Source of the DNA: Acidobacteriota bacterium
Lineage (GTDB): Bacteria; Acidobacteriota; Blastocatellia; Pyrinomonadales; Pyrinomonadaceae
Direction of reading: 5' to 3'
Assembly: GCA_013813755.1 (NCBI GenBank)
Contig: JACCRD010000027.1
Coordinates: 1-20,047, forward strand
DNA length: 20,047 nucleotides
Shown one piece after another: positions 1 through 6,629 of the stretch. The translations under genes and the position numbers were made by a program. The notes under the pieces were generated by a model. That model ran no database searches. It saw only the letters and a program-made list of their open reading frames with translations, and was not told the DNA's origin. Positions within the stretch are counted from its first letter, which is position 1. The number at the start of each line of letters is the position of its first letter.

Positions 1-110
1 CTGTCACCCGCTACGTCAATAGCTTGGATGTTCAACTGCGCACTCGTCTGCAAAGAAAAAACAAACATGCTCGCGCAAAGGCACAGGAAAGTGTGTAATC
101 TTTTTTTCAT
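1..110 (-). CDS. N-terminus of an exported protein (partial)
   Basis: Only the first 36 codons lie in the window; the gene runs off the left edge. The predicted start is MKKRLHTFLCLCASMFVFSL, a basic N-terminus followed by a hydrophobic stretch, then QTSAQ, which resembles a signal peptidase I site (cleavage near T-S-A|Q). After cleavage the visible mature part is QLNIQAIDVAGD. A strong Shine-Dalgarno sequence, GGAGG, lies 8 nt upstream of the ATG at 108-110, one of few good ribosome sites in the window, so the start is secure. Nothing visible identifies the family. It is presumably a periplasmic, outer-membrane or secreted protein. Confidence 0.75.
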   Translation of the reverse strand, partial: MKKRLHTFLCLCASMFVFSLQTSAQLNIQAIDVAGD

Positions 111-376
111 TTCTAAATCCTCCAAAAAATTTCAACATGAGTTGTTTGAATCTTTTACCGCGCAGTAAACTTTCCTTATTTTATAAGTAAAGATAGAGAA
201 AATTGATTGTGAAAATTCTACTCCAAAACAATCTTTGCAACCAAACAAAAATAACAAAAGAAAGGCGCTCGCAACATTAATTATCAGGGCTTCAATAATT
301 GACAACTAAATAAGCCAAACTTTCATAATCAGAATCTTATTTTTGTTTTATTTGAAGTACAAAAGCATTAGTTTCA
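111..376. other. AT-rich intergenic region, no gene seen
   Basis: This spacer separates the exported-protein gene from the tRNA terminator. I see no ORF with coding character and no RNA fold. On the minus strand a weak promoter-like pair, TTGTCA at 300-305 and TAATTA at 278-283 with a 16-nt spacer, could drive the exported-protein gene with a long leader. Both boxes are imperfect and the sequence is AT-rich, so this is a weak suggestion. Confidence 0.4.
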
Positions 377-416
377 AATAATAAAAGGCGAACAAACATG
401 TTCGCCTTTTATTATT
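377..416 (-). terminator. Intrinsic terminator after tRNA-Lys
   Basis: A perfect 17-bp inverted repeat, 377-393 with 400-416, encloses the 6-nt loop 394-399. The core is GGCGAAC/GTTCGCC, flanked by AT-rich arms that provide a T-rich tail in either direction. It begins 7 nt past the encoded CCA end of the tRNA, so it is most likely the tRNA terminator. The symmetry would let it act on both strands. Confidence 0.85.
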
Positions 417-422
417 GATTAT

Positions 423-769
423 TGGTGGGTCGTGCTGGTATCGAACCAGCGACCCGCGGATTACTTACCACACTGACTTTCGCCAGCCGCTATAAGTTAT
501 AGCGTTGTAGTCTGGACTATCTCATCACCCACAGCCGAAACTGTTTGGGTGTGCGGCGTATAGTCTCTGAGGGCTTTCCTAAAATTCAGAGTTAGAATTT
601 TAAGGTTGCCTGCTGATTGCCCAATCTTCAAAATTTTCACGATGAAAGTCGTATTTGAAGCTCTCAGGACTTCCCAGCATACAGCTGCATTTTCATTTCA
701 TTGTTTCCAATGAACGCTCCTATTTCATAGAACAAGAGTCCGCTGCTCTACCAACTGAGCTAACGACCC
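423..769 (-). tRNA. trnK: tRNA-Lys(CUU) interrupted by a group I intron
   Basis: The minus-strand exons 735-769 (35 nt) and 423-463 (41 nt, CCA encoded) join into a complete 76-nt cloverleaf. The acceptor stem is GGGTCGT/ACGACCC, the D arm GCTC/GAGC, the anticodon stem GCGGA/TCCGC, and the T arm GCTGG-TTCGATA-CCAGC, with discriminator A. The spliced anticodon loop reads C-T-C-T-T-A-A, giving anticodon CUU (lysine). The acceptor stem and D region match what I recall of E. coli tRNA-Lys, which supports the identity. The interruption falls between anticodon bases U35 and U36, so no functional tRNA forms without splicing. A standard tRNA search may miss or mis-call this gene because of the 271-nt insert. 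Confidence 0.93.
464..734 (-). ncRNA. Group I self-splicing intron in tRNA-Lys
   Basis: This 271-nt minus-strand insert has group I hallmarks. The 5' exon end CUCU pairs with an internal guide GGAG (717-720), giving the expected U.G wobble at the splice site, and the last intron base is G (464). TTCATTG-GAAA-CAATGAA is a clean P2-type hairpin. The P7 strands CAGAGACTATACG (about 557-569) and GAGATAGTCC (about 513-522) match the conserved R and S elements. Between them CACCC...GGGTG forms a P8-like hairpin. Near the 3' end are CGCTATA-ACT-TATAGCG and CTGGC-GAAA-GTCAG, P9-type hairpins. There is no homing endonuclease ORF. The family fold is established; the exact splice sites are inferred from P1 and the terminal G. 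I did not assign a subgroup. Confidence 0.92.
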
Positions 770-785
770 AAACTTACAGAGACGA

Positions 786-814
786 ATTATAACAACTTTG
801 AAATTCAATGTCCA
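786..814 (-). promoter_or_regulatory. Promoter of tRNA-Lys
   Basis: On the minus strand a perfect -10 box TATAAT (786-791) is preceded by TGGACA (809-814) with an ideal 17-nt spacer. Transcription would start near 779, about 10 nt before the mature tRNA 5' end at 769. This sigma70-type promoter is the best in the window, as expected for a stable RNA gene. Confidence 0.8.
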
Positions 815-898
815 AAAAATGTCTGGTTGACAAAAATATTGTTGTTTGCGCGTTCACTGTTTGGAAAAAGTTACAGTTAAAGAGAAAATAAAAACGAA

Positions 899-2524
899 AT
901 GAAAGAATGTCCAAATTGTGAGCGGTGTTTCTCAGACGACGTTAATTTTTGTCCGCACGACCAAACTCAAATTCGCGTGAGTCTGCCCGGAGACAAACTT
1001 CTGGCGAATCGCTATTTGCTTGAAAAACGAATCGGGCGCGGTGCGATGGGACAGGTTTATTTGGCGAGAGATCAAAATTTGGGAACCCGAAGAGTGGCGG
1101 TTAAAACCGTCCGGCAGGATATTCTGAGCAGCGAAGATTTACAGGAAGGCGAAGCTATCGCGCGATTCGAACGCGAAGCGATGTCCGCCGCCTCGATTTC
1201 TCATCCGCACGTCGTTGATGTCACCAATTTCGGCAAAACATCTGATGGCGTTTTCTTTTTGGTGATGGAATACGTTGAAGGCGAAACTCTGCATCGGCTT
1301 CTGAGACGCGAAGGAACCTTGCAGGTCAAACGCGCCGTTAAACTTCTGCGTCAAATTGCCGAAGGGGTTGAAGCCGCGCACGATGCCGGAATTTTGCACA
1401 GAGATTTAAAGCCCGCTAACATATTTATTATGCAGAAGGGCAAAACGGACGAAGACGGATTTGTCAAAGTCGGTGATTTTGGACTTGCCAAAATTATCAA
1501 TCAAACTGTCACCGATATTAGTTCAAACGCCGCGCCTTCGTCCCGCGGAATTATCGGAACGCCGGAATTTATGGCGCCGGAGCAGATGCAGGCGGAACTG
1601 GGAGTCGACGCGCGGGCGGATGTCTACGCGCTTGGAACAATCGCTTATCTGATGCTGGGCGGAAGAACGCCTTTTACGGGAGATTTGATGCAACTCGTGA
1701 TGCAGAAAATGATGCACGATCCGCCACCGCTTTCAACTCTGCGAACTGATATTCCGAAGGATGTCGAAATGGTGATTATGAACGCTCTGCATATCGATCC
1801 GAATAGACGCCCCGCCCGCGTTTCAGAATGGATTACAAAGTTGGAAGCGGCAACGGAAGATATCAAAGATAAAAATCATCCCGGAACTTCGCGGCTCGTC
1901 ATTTTGGCTCCCGTCAATGCTGAGGTTTATGTCAATGATGAACGCAAGGGAAGCGTCGGAAGTTCCGGCAGATTAGTTTTAAGCACGGTGCCTGCCGGAC
2001 AGCACGTTTTGAGAGTTTCCAAACCGGGTGAAAAAGATGATGAACGAGTCATCGAGGTACGGGAAGGCGCTGACGAACAGGTTATTCAAGCCCACTTAAA
2101 ATCATTCAGGGAAAACAGAAGCCTGCCCACGGCGTCACAATCAGGAATCAGCAGCCAGCCGCAATCGAGCATGATGCCGGGAATTGTTTCTTGTACAATT
2201 TGCGGAGCGCGTTTTGCGGATGGAGTGAAATTTTGCGGGCGGTGCGGAAACCGAAATTTTATGCGCATTAGCGAAGCCGTGGACAAACTTCTTATTAAGT
2301 GTCCGAGGTGCTCAGCAAGCTTGCCTCAATTTTCGAAATTCTGTGGGCACTGCGGTTCTAACATCAAACAAATTGCGAATTTATCAGTCAACAGTTTGAC
2401 AATAAATCAATCAAGTTTTGCGCCAGATGCAGTTAGCCAGGTTGAAAGAATTTGCGGACGCTGCGGCGGAAGAACTTCCCCAAATGTAAAGTTTTGCGGA
2501 CGCTGCGGAAGCAATCTAAGTTGA
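899..2524 (+). CDS. Zinc-ribbon Ser/Thr protein kinase with PEGA domain
   Basis: A 541-residue Hanks-type kinase with no membrane segment. Residues 4-21 form a short zinc-ribbon-like start (C4, C7, C18, then P-H-D). The kinase domain spans about 38-320: glycine loop RIGRGAMGQVY (44-54), ATP lysine K69, catalytic loop HRDLKPAN (167-174), DFG 193-195, and MAPEQ 225-229. All catalytic residues are present, so it should be active. Residues about 331-400 (RLVILAPVNAEVYVNDERKG onward) resemble a PEGA domain. Three CxxC...FCGxCG zinc ribbons follow at 432-450, 468-486 and 519-537. Domains of these types usually mediate binding, so it is probably a cytoplasmic signalling scaffold; substrates are unknown. 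The ATG has only a weak AGAG upstream. It stands alone on the plus strand, divergent from the tRNA and convergent with the ligase gene. Confidence 0.92.
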   Translation: MKECPNCERCFSDDVNFCPHDQTQIRVSLPGDKLLANRYLLEKRIGRGAMGQVYLARDQNLGTRRVAVKTVRQDILSSEDLQEGEAIARFEREAMSAASISHPHVVDVTNFGKTSDGVFFLVMEYVEGETLHRLLRREGTLQVKRAVKLLRQIAEGVEAAHDAGILHRDLKPANIFIMQKGKTDEDGFVKVGDFGLAKIINQTVTDISSNAAPSSRGIIGTPEFMAPEQMQAELGVDARADVYALGTIAYLMLGGRTPFTGDLMQLVMQKMMHDPPPLSTLRTDIPKDVEMVIMNALHIDPNRRPARVSEWITKLEAATEDIKDKNHPGTSRLVILAPVNAEVYVNDERKGSVGSSGRLVLSTVPAGQHVLRVSKPGEKDDERVIEVREGADEQVIQAHLKSFRENRSLPTASQSGISSQPQSSMMPGIVSCTICGARFADGVKFCGRCGNRNFMRISEAVDKLLIKCPRCSASLPQFSKFCGHCGSNIKQIANLSVNSLTINQSSFAPDAVSQVERICGRCGGRTSPNVKFCGRCGSNLS

Positions 2525-2767
2525 CACAACAAGGTTGGTTACCTTGTTTACGAGTTTGTTAGCGGAACGAATGCTTCAAAACTTTCTAAGCAACGCGGCG
2601 GAAAATTAGATTACAGGGAAGTCGTCGTAATTATTGAACAAACTCTTGCCGCTCTGGATTTTGCGCATTCTCTAGGATTTGTTCACCGCAACATTAAAGA
2701 ACAAAACATTTTAGTTGACGGGAATGAAATTTTTTTTGTATACCACTTAAAGATTTTCTTTGTTTGA
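2525..2767 (+). pseudogene. Kinase-domain remnant (HRN variant), no start codon
   Basis: Directly after the TGA at 2522-2524, the same frame stays open for 80 sense codons to a TGA at 2765-2767. It encodes a recognisable middle slice of a protein kinase: VGYLVYEFVSG (hinge-like), EQTLAALDFAHSLGFVHRNI, then KEQNILVDG. The last part aligns with the HRDLKPxNILV catalytic loop, but the catalytic Asp is Asn (HRN) and Pro is replaced (KEQN for KPxN). There is no glycine loop, DFG, or in-frame ATG/GTG/TTG start. Similarity seems to end near 2740, where the convergent ligase gene begins. It differs clearly from the matching region of the upstream kinase, so it is not a fresh duplication. It is most simply a decayed paralogue, or less likely a readthrough extension. 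Confidence 0.7.
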
Positions 2768-4036
2768 AAAATTTGTGTTTTTTATATTTTTGAACTTGTT
2801 TACTGAAAGCATTAAACCGAGTAAAACCCATAAATGTCTTGCGTCTTCAAAAGAGCCAACCAAACCTTGGTAAACAAAGGCGCTGATAAAAGCAAGATGT
2901 AACCCAACGCTGAGCACATCCTCTTGCTTAGTAATAAAGGTAAGTGGAAAAACACTTGGGAGAAAATAAAAAGTTATTGCAAGTATCGCAAGAAGTCCGA
3001 ATATTCCTTCTTCAGCAGCGACGCTTATCCATAGCTGATGCGCATCGGTCAAATACTGAGACTTACCGGAAGCATCCAGATAATTTACGCTTGCCACATC
3101 AGTGCCAACGCCTTTACCGAATAATGGATAATCAAGAAAAGTTTTAAACGCGCTCTGCCACGTCAAAACTCTAACGGAAGGGTCAATTCTTTTTTCAATT
3201 ACCGGAATTGTTACAAAATAAGGCGAAGTAGGTGTTTGAATTGGAGAAACTAATGTAACTAAAAAAATAAGCGCCGCTAAAACAATTCCGCTTATTAAGC
3301 TAATCCTAGCCATGAAAAATTTTTGGTTTTTTTTGAAAATCAAAAAAAACCAAACACCAACGCTTAACGCCACGCCACCAAGACCGGGCGTCAAGGTAAA
3401 TAAAAGCGTTATAGAAATTATAAAAAGCAAAAAAAGAAATTTCTTTAAGGAAATCCAATTCAGTTCAAAGAACGCGAAAAGAATCATCAAACCGATAGAT
3501 AAGTAATGACAAAGCATTGCCGGATAATAGAAAGTTGTTTGGATGCGCGGATAATTTCCAGGGGGCAATGTACCGTAATGGTGAAGGGAGAAAGAGTTTA
3601 AAGAGTTTTTCGGAGAAACATAAAATGAAATTACAGTCATCGTTCCGATCGAACAAACAACAATCATTGCCAAAAACCACGCAAAACCGACTTTTTTTAA
3701 CATGTCGATTGAACGGACAATGTTAAAAGTTATGACGCATATGGCAATGAGATAAATTTCTCCAGCTAATTTGATAAAACTTTGTTTCGGGTTATTTGAA
3801 AACAGTGTCGATAAAATAAGAGCTATAAGGTAAATCAGAAGAGGGATATAAAAGTAACTAAATTGAAATTTTACCTTTTTAGATGTAATTGCAACAATAA
3901 ACAGAATGGCTACAAATAAGAAAATTAAATCTGTGAATTGTGTGTTTTGAGAGAAAATCTGAAATTTTACGGGTTGGACAAACGGAAGTGAGAAAACGAA
4001 AAATAGAAAAGAAAAATTTAATAATCGAACAAACAT
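2747..4036 (-). CDS. O-antigen ligase/polymerase-like membrane protein
   Basis: This 429-residue polytopic protein resembles the Wzy/WaaL (O-antigen ligase) superfamily, which polymerises or ligates surface polysaccharide at the periplasmic face of the inner membrane. Hydrophobic helices fill residues about 5-140 and 170-265. A large loop (about 265-335) follows, with the usual signature RVLTWQSAFKTFLDYPLFGKGVGTD (289-313, shown in two parts: RVLTWQ and DYPLFGKGVGTD) and then DAHQLWISVAAEEGIFGLL, where H333 fits the conserved HN/HQ position. More helices lie at about 345-365 and 375-410. The reading frame opens further upstream to 4243, but those 69 residues are polar and begin in a TTG within an apparently noncoding repeat. 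A promoter-like pair just before 4036 supports the ATG used here. No glycosyltransferases are adjacent, so it may act on a polymer made elsewhere. Whether ligase or polymerase cannot be told from sequence. Confidence 0.8.
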   Translation of the reverse strand: MFVRLLNFSFLFFVFSLPFVQPVKFQIFSQNTQFTDLIFLFVAILFIVAITSKKVKFQFSYFYIPLLIYLIALILSTLFSNNPKQSFIKLAGEIYLIAICVITFNIVRSIDMLKKVGFAWFLAMIVVCSIGTMTVISFYVSPKNSLNSFSLHHYGTLPPGNYPRIQTTFYYPAMLCHYLSIGLMILFAFFELNWISLKKFLFLLFIISITLLFTLTPGLGGVALSVGVWFFLIFKKNQKFFMARISLISGIVLAALIFLVTLVSPIQTPTSPYFVTIPVIEKRIDPSVRVLTWQSAFKTFLDYPLFGKGVGTDVASVNYLDASGKSQYLTDAHQLWISVAAEEGIFGLLAILAITFYFLPSVFPLTFITKQEDVLSVGLHLAFISAFVYQGLVGSFEDARHLWVLLGLMLSVNKFKNIKNTNFSNKENL

Positions 4037-4300
4037 TTTTAGATTGATTTTAGAATTTTGTGAATAGTTTTGACAAAGTTTTGAATTGCAAAACTTAGAG
4101 GCTTGTCGCGCGTCTTTTATTTTTCTGTTAACTGATGCGTGCAATGTCAGAATCAGCCATGTTCCGCGACGAAGGTTCGCCGCAATAGAAAGAAGGGATA
4201 ATTTTTCGTATTGTTTTTCGAAAAAAAGGAAAATTAACCACAAATAAACACAGAATTGATCAACCGCTCAAGGACAATAGACCACAAACTACCACCTTTT
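4037..4300. other. Intergenic region with possible interspersed repeat pieces
   Basis: The minus-strand frame is open across most of this stretch, but its translation has no membrane or domain character. The segment at 4234-4254, TTAACCACAAATAAACACAGA, closely resembles a short motif I have often seen between genes in unrelated bacterial genomes. The part near 4100-4190 may be another repeat piece. I see no gene here and no good terminator for the SIS-domain gene that ends at 4301. Confidence 0.45.
4047..4076 (-). promoter_or_regulatory. Promoter of the O-antigen ligase-like gene
   Basis: On the minus strand TTGTCA (4071-4076) and TAAAAT (4047-4052) are separated by 18 nt. The predicted transcription start, near 4040, is only a few bases before the ATG at 4034-4036. 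The mRNA would be leaderless or nearly so, which fits the absence of a Shine-Dalgarno sequence. The region is AT-rich, so chance matches are possible. Confidence 0.5.
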
Positions 4301-5329
4301 TTATACCGTTATTGTTACTTTAGAAAGCGAGCGCGGCGCATCTGCGTTAATTCCTTTCGCTTCAGCCAGATGCGCGGCAAAAAGCTGCGCGGGAATAATA
4401 AACGGAATCGGGGACAGAAATTCATCGATTTCCGGCGGCATCCGTAACGCGCGCCCACTGAGAGAAGCGATGGTTTGGTCATTAGTGATTGAAAAAGAGT
4501 CGGCATGTAATTCATTGAGACGGGTTAACAAATCGATACTGCTTTGTTTCGTCACGCCCTGCGGAGCGAACAAAATGACCGGAAAGCGGCGCTCGATGAT
4601 CGCCAGCGGTCCGTGAAAAAAATCCGCAGAAGAAAATCTCTCCGCGACGACATAACAAGTTTCCATCAGCTTCAGGGCAAGTTCGTATGAATTTCCGTAA
4701 TTCAGACCGCGCCCGACAACGACGCAATTTTCCATAAAAACGTATCTCTGAACTAATTCCTTGACTTCACTCTCGAGCCGCAAAGCGGTTTCACAAAATT
4801 GCGGAATTTTTTTGTAAACAGATTCAGAACCGGAGAGCGCTGCGGCGAGCAGATAAAAATGCAGCATCTGACCCGTGTAGGTTTTTGTGGCGGCGACGCT
4901 TTTTTCGAGACCAGCATGTGTTAAAAGAGTTTCGTCAGCGATTTTTGTCATAGAAGAATTTGCCTGATTGGTGATTCCGATGGTAAACGCCCCGGAATTC
5001 TTCGCGCTTTCCAAAACCGTATTAATATCAACACCTTCGCCTGATTGGGAAACTCCGATGACCAGAGCGCGATTTAATTTTAAATTGGCTTTATAAAGCG
5101 TAAAGACCGACGGAGCACAAAGCGAAACCGGAATTCCGGTTGTAATTTCAAAAAGATATCGACCTAAAAGCGCGGCGTTGTCGGAACTGCCCCGCGCCAC
5201 AATGACAATTAAATTGATATCTCTTTCGATTAAAAATTTACCGAGTTTTTCAATTTTCTTTTGTTCAGCCTGAATAGTTCTTTCAAGCGCGGCGGGTTGT
5301 TCGCGAATTTCTTGGAGCATTAAAGACAT
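4301..5329 (-). CDS. SIS-domain sugar-phosphate isomerase/deaminase (GlmS-C/NagB-II-like)
   Basis: A 342-residue protein built as two SIS domains, like the isomerase half of GlmS but without the glutaminase half. Visible motifs are MLQEIREQP at the N-terminus, ARGSSDNAALLGRYLFE, APSVFTLY, SQSGEGVD (phosphate-binding loop), GLEKSVAATKTYTGQ, FFHGPLAII (catalytic-type His) and a terminal PRSLSKVT with the conserved Lys. The APSVFTLY and SQSG context looks most like glucosamine-6-phosphate deaminase II or AgaS-type proteins. Its likely substrate is an amino-sugar 6-phosphate in the cytoplasm, feeding or draining peptidoglycan precursor pools. The frame also opens from a TTG at 5350, but the ATG at 5329 fits the family start. 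It is the last gene of the alr-to-SIS cluster, 53 nt after the yihY-like gene. Confidence 0.82.
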   Translation of the reverse strand: MSLMLQEIREQPAALERTIQAEQKKIEKLGKFLIERDINLIVIVARGSSDNAALLGRYLFEITTGIPVSLCAPSVFTLYKANLKLNRALVIGVSQSGEGVDINTVLESAKNSGAFTIGITNQANSSMTKIADETLLTHAGLEKSVAATKTYTGQMLHFYLLAAALSGSESVYKKIPQFCETALRLESEVKELVQRYVFMENCVVVGRGLNYGNSYELALKLMETCYVVAERFSSADFFHGPLAIIERRFPVILFAPQGVTKQSSIDLLTRLNELHADSFSITNDQTIASLSGRALRMPPEIDEFLSPIPFIIPAQLFAAHLAEAKGINADAPRSLSKVTITV

Positions 5330-5382
5330 AAGATTTTTATGAAACGTCAAAATTTATTTGATAAATTTTCATAGAAGCAAGC

Positions 5383-6579
5383 CTACTTCTTTTTTTTGAA
5401 AAATATACCGGCGAGAAACCCGAAAACTGTTCCGACAATCAAATTTGTCGAAGATTTCGCGCTGATTTTTTTGCGATCCGCTTCACTAATAGTCGTCGAC
5501 GAATCAATTTCTGACTCAAACACCTGACCTTCCATTGTCAAATACTGTTTCTCTTCCTGTTCGACAATGTTATTTTCAGGCGGAGGAGCTAAAGTCGGAA
5601 TCCTTTTGTTTTTGTCAAAATTATCTTTAGCTGAAGCCAGAGTGTTGTTCTCCGGGTCTTTGACAACTTCCTGCGCGGCTTTTTTCTTTTCACCGGCTTC
5701 AGCTGTTTCCGGGTCAGTATACTCCTGTAACACAGCATTAATCGAACCGCCGAGAAGAATAACCAATGCCGTCAGATAAAGCCAGAGCATCAAAATAATA
5801 ACCGCGCCGAGTGAGCCGTAAGTTTTGTCGTAAGTATTGAAATAATTCAGATAAAGCCGAAAACCAAATGAAAGCGCCACCCATAGAACGATGCCGATAA
5901 TTGCGCCGGGCGTTACCCAAACCCAGCTTGGCTTTTTGTGTTTTGGAAGATAGTTGTAAAGCAGCGCAAAAGTTGAAACCAAAACGATTATGACGATTAT
6001 CGTTTGCAAAACTCCCAAAAACATCGGTGAGGGAACAGGTAAATTTATCCATTCGAGAACTAGTATGAGAAATTTTCCGCCGTAAAAAATTATGCCGAGC
6101 GCGATAGTAATCAAAAATGCTAAAATTAACGTCAAAAAAATCGAAAGTACTTTGGTTTTCCACCAGGGGCGCGTTTCAGTTAAGTTATAAACTCCGTTAA
6201 GCGCGATCCGGGTGCTGTCGATGCCCGCCGAAGCCGAATATAAAGCCGCGATGATTCCGAATGTCAGCTTTCCGCCCGAACTGCTTTCAGAAACTTCATC
6301 AATAGTTTTCTGCACCAGATCGGTTGCCGAACCGGGCAGAACCTGGCGCAGATAAAAGAAAAGTTCCATCCTCATATCGTCAGTTGATTCAAGCAGGATT
6401 CCAAACAAACTGACCAAAAACAGCAATAGAGGGAAAAGCGCGAAGACAAAGAAAAATGCTACCTGCGCGGCACTGCTTAACAAATCTTCTTCATTAAATC
6501 CCTTATCATACAGGCGATACAAAAAATCCTTGATGCTAATTTCCTTTAAATCCGAATATTTGAAACTTAAAACAGCCAT
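5383..6579 (-). CDS. YihY/BrkB-family inner-membrane protein
   Basis: This 398-residue protein belongs to the YihY/BrkB family, once misnamed ribonuclease BN; the biochemical role is not settled. The family core is residues 1-287 with six hydrophobic segments, at about 38-63, 105-130, 145-178, 186-211, 222-247 and 257-284. Typical motifs are YDKGFNEEDLLSSAAQVAFF, LTFGIIAALYSASAGIDS and YGSLGAVIILMLWLYLTA. The C-terminus is unusual: residues about 288-377 are polar and charged, rich in E, K, D and N with a PTLAPPPENN linker. A seventh hydrophobic segment, LIVGTVFGFLAGIFF (380-394), then ends in KKKK. A good GGAGAG ribosome site sits 8 nt before the ATG. It lies 50 nt after mutS and before the SIS gene, in one apparent operon. 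Confidence 0.87.
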   Translation of the reverse strand: MAVLSFKYSDLKEISIKDFLYRLYDKGFNEEDLLSSAAQVAFFFVFALFPLLLFLVSLFGILLESTDDMRMELFFYLRQVLPGSATDLVQKTIDEVSESSSGGKLTFGIIAALYSASAGIDSTRIALNGVYNLTETRPWWKTKVLSIFLTLILAFLITIALGIIFYGGKFLILVLEWINLPVPSPMFLGVLQTIIVIIVLVSTFALLYNYLPKHKKPSWVWVTPGAIIGIVLWVALSFGFRLYLNYFNTYDKTYGSLGAVIILMLWLYLTALVILLGGSINAVLQEYTDPETAEAGEKKKAAQEVVKDPENNTLASAKDNFDKNKRIPTLAPPPENNIVEQEEKQYLTMEGQVFESEIDSSTTISEADRKKISAKSSTNLIVGTVFGFLAGIFFKKKK

Positions 6580-6629
6580 ATTAAATTCTCTCCGTTGTAA
6601 AAAAGTTTAACTGCTTTTGTAAAATAATT

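Noticed and set aside
423..769. Two unrelated tRNA fragments or a degraded tRNA
   Set aside because: The two halves pair perfectly as one tRNA-Lys and the insert has group I core elements, so an intron explains it better.
827..855. TTGACA at 827-832 as the -35 of a promoter for the zinc-ribbon kinase gene
   Set aside because: The -35 is perfect, but the sequence 16-19 nt downstream (around GCGTTCAC) has no -10 likeness, so I did not call it.
4301..5350. Full GlmS (glutamine-fructose-6-phosphate transaminase)
   Set aside because: The N-terminal glutaminase domain with its catalytic Cys is absent; only the SIS half is present.
5738..6163. 141-codon minus-strand open frame inside the yihY-like gene
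   Set aside because: It lies out of frame within a clear membrane-protein gene and its translation has no family character.
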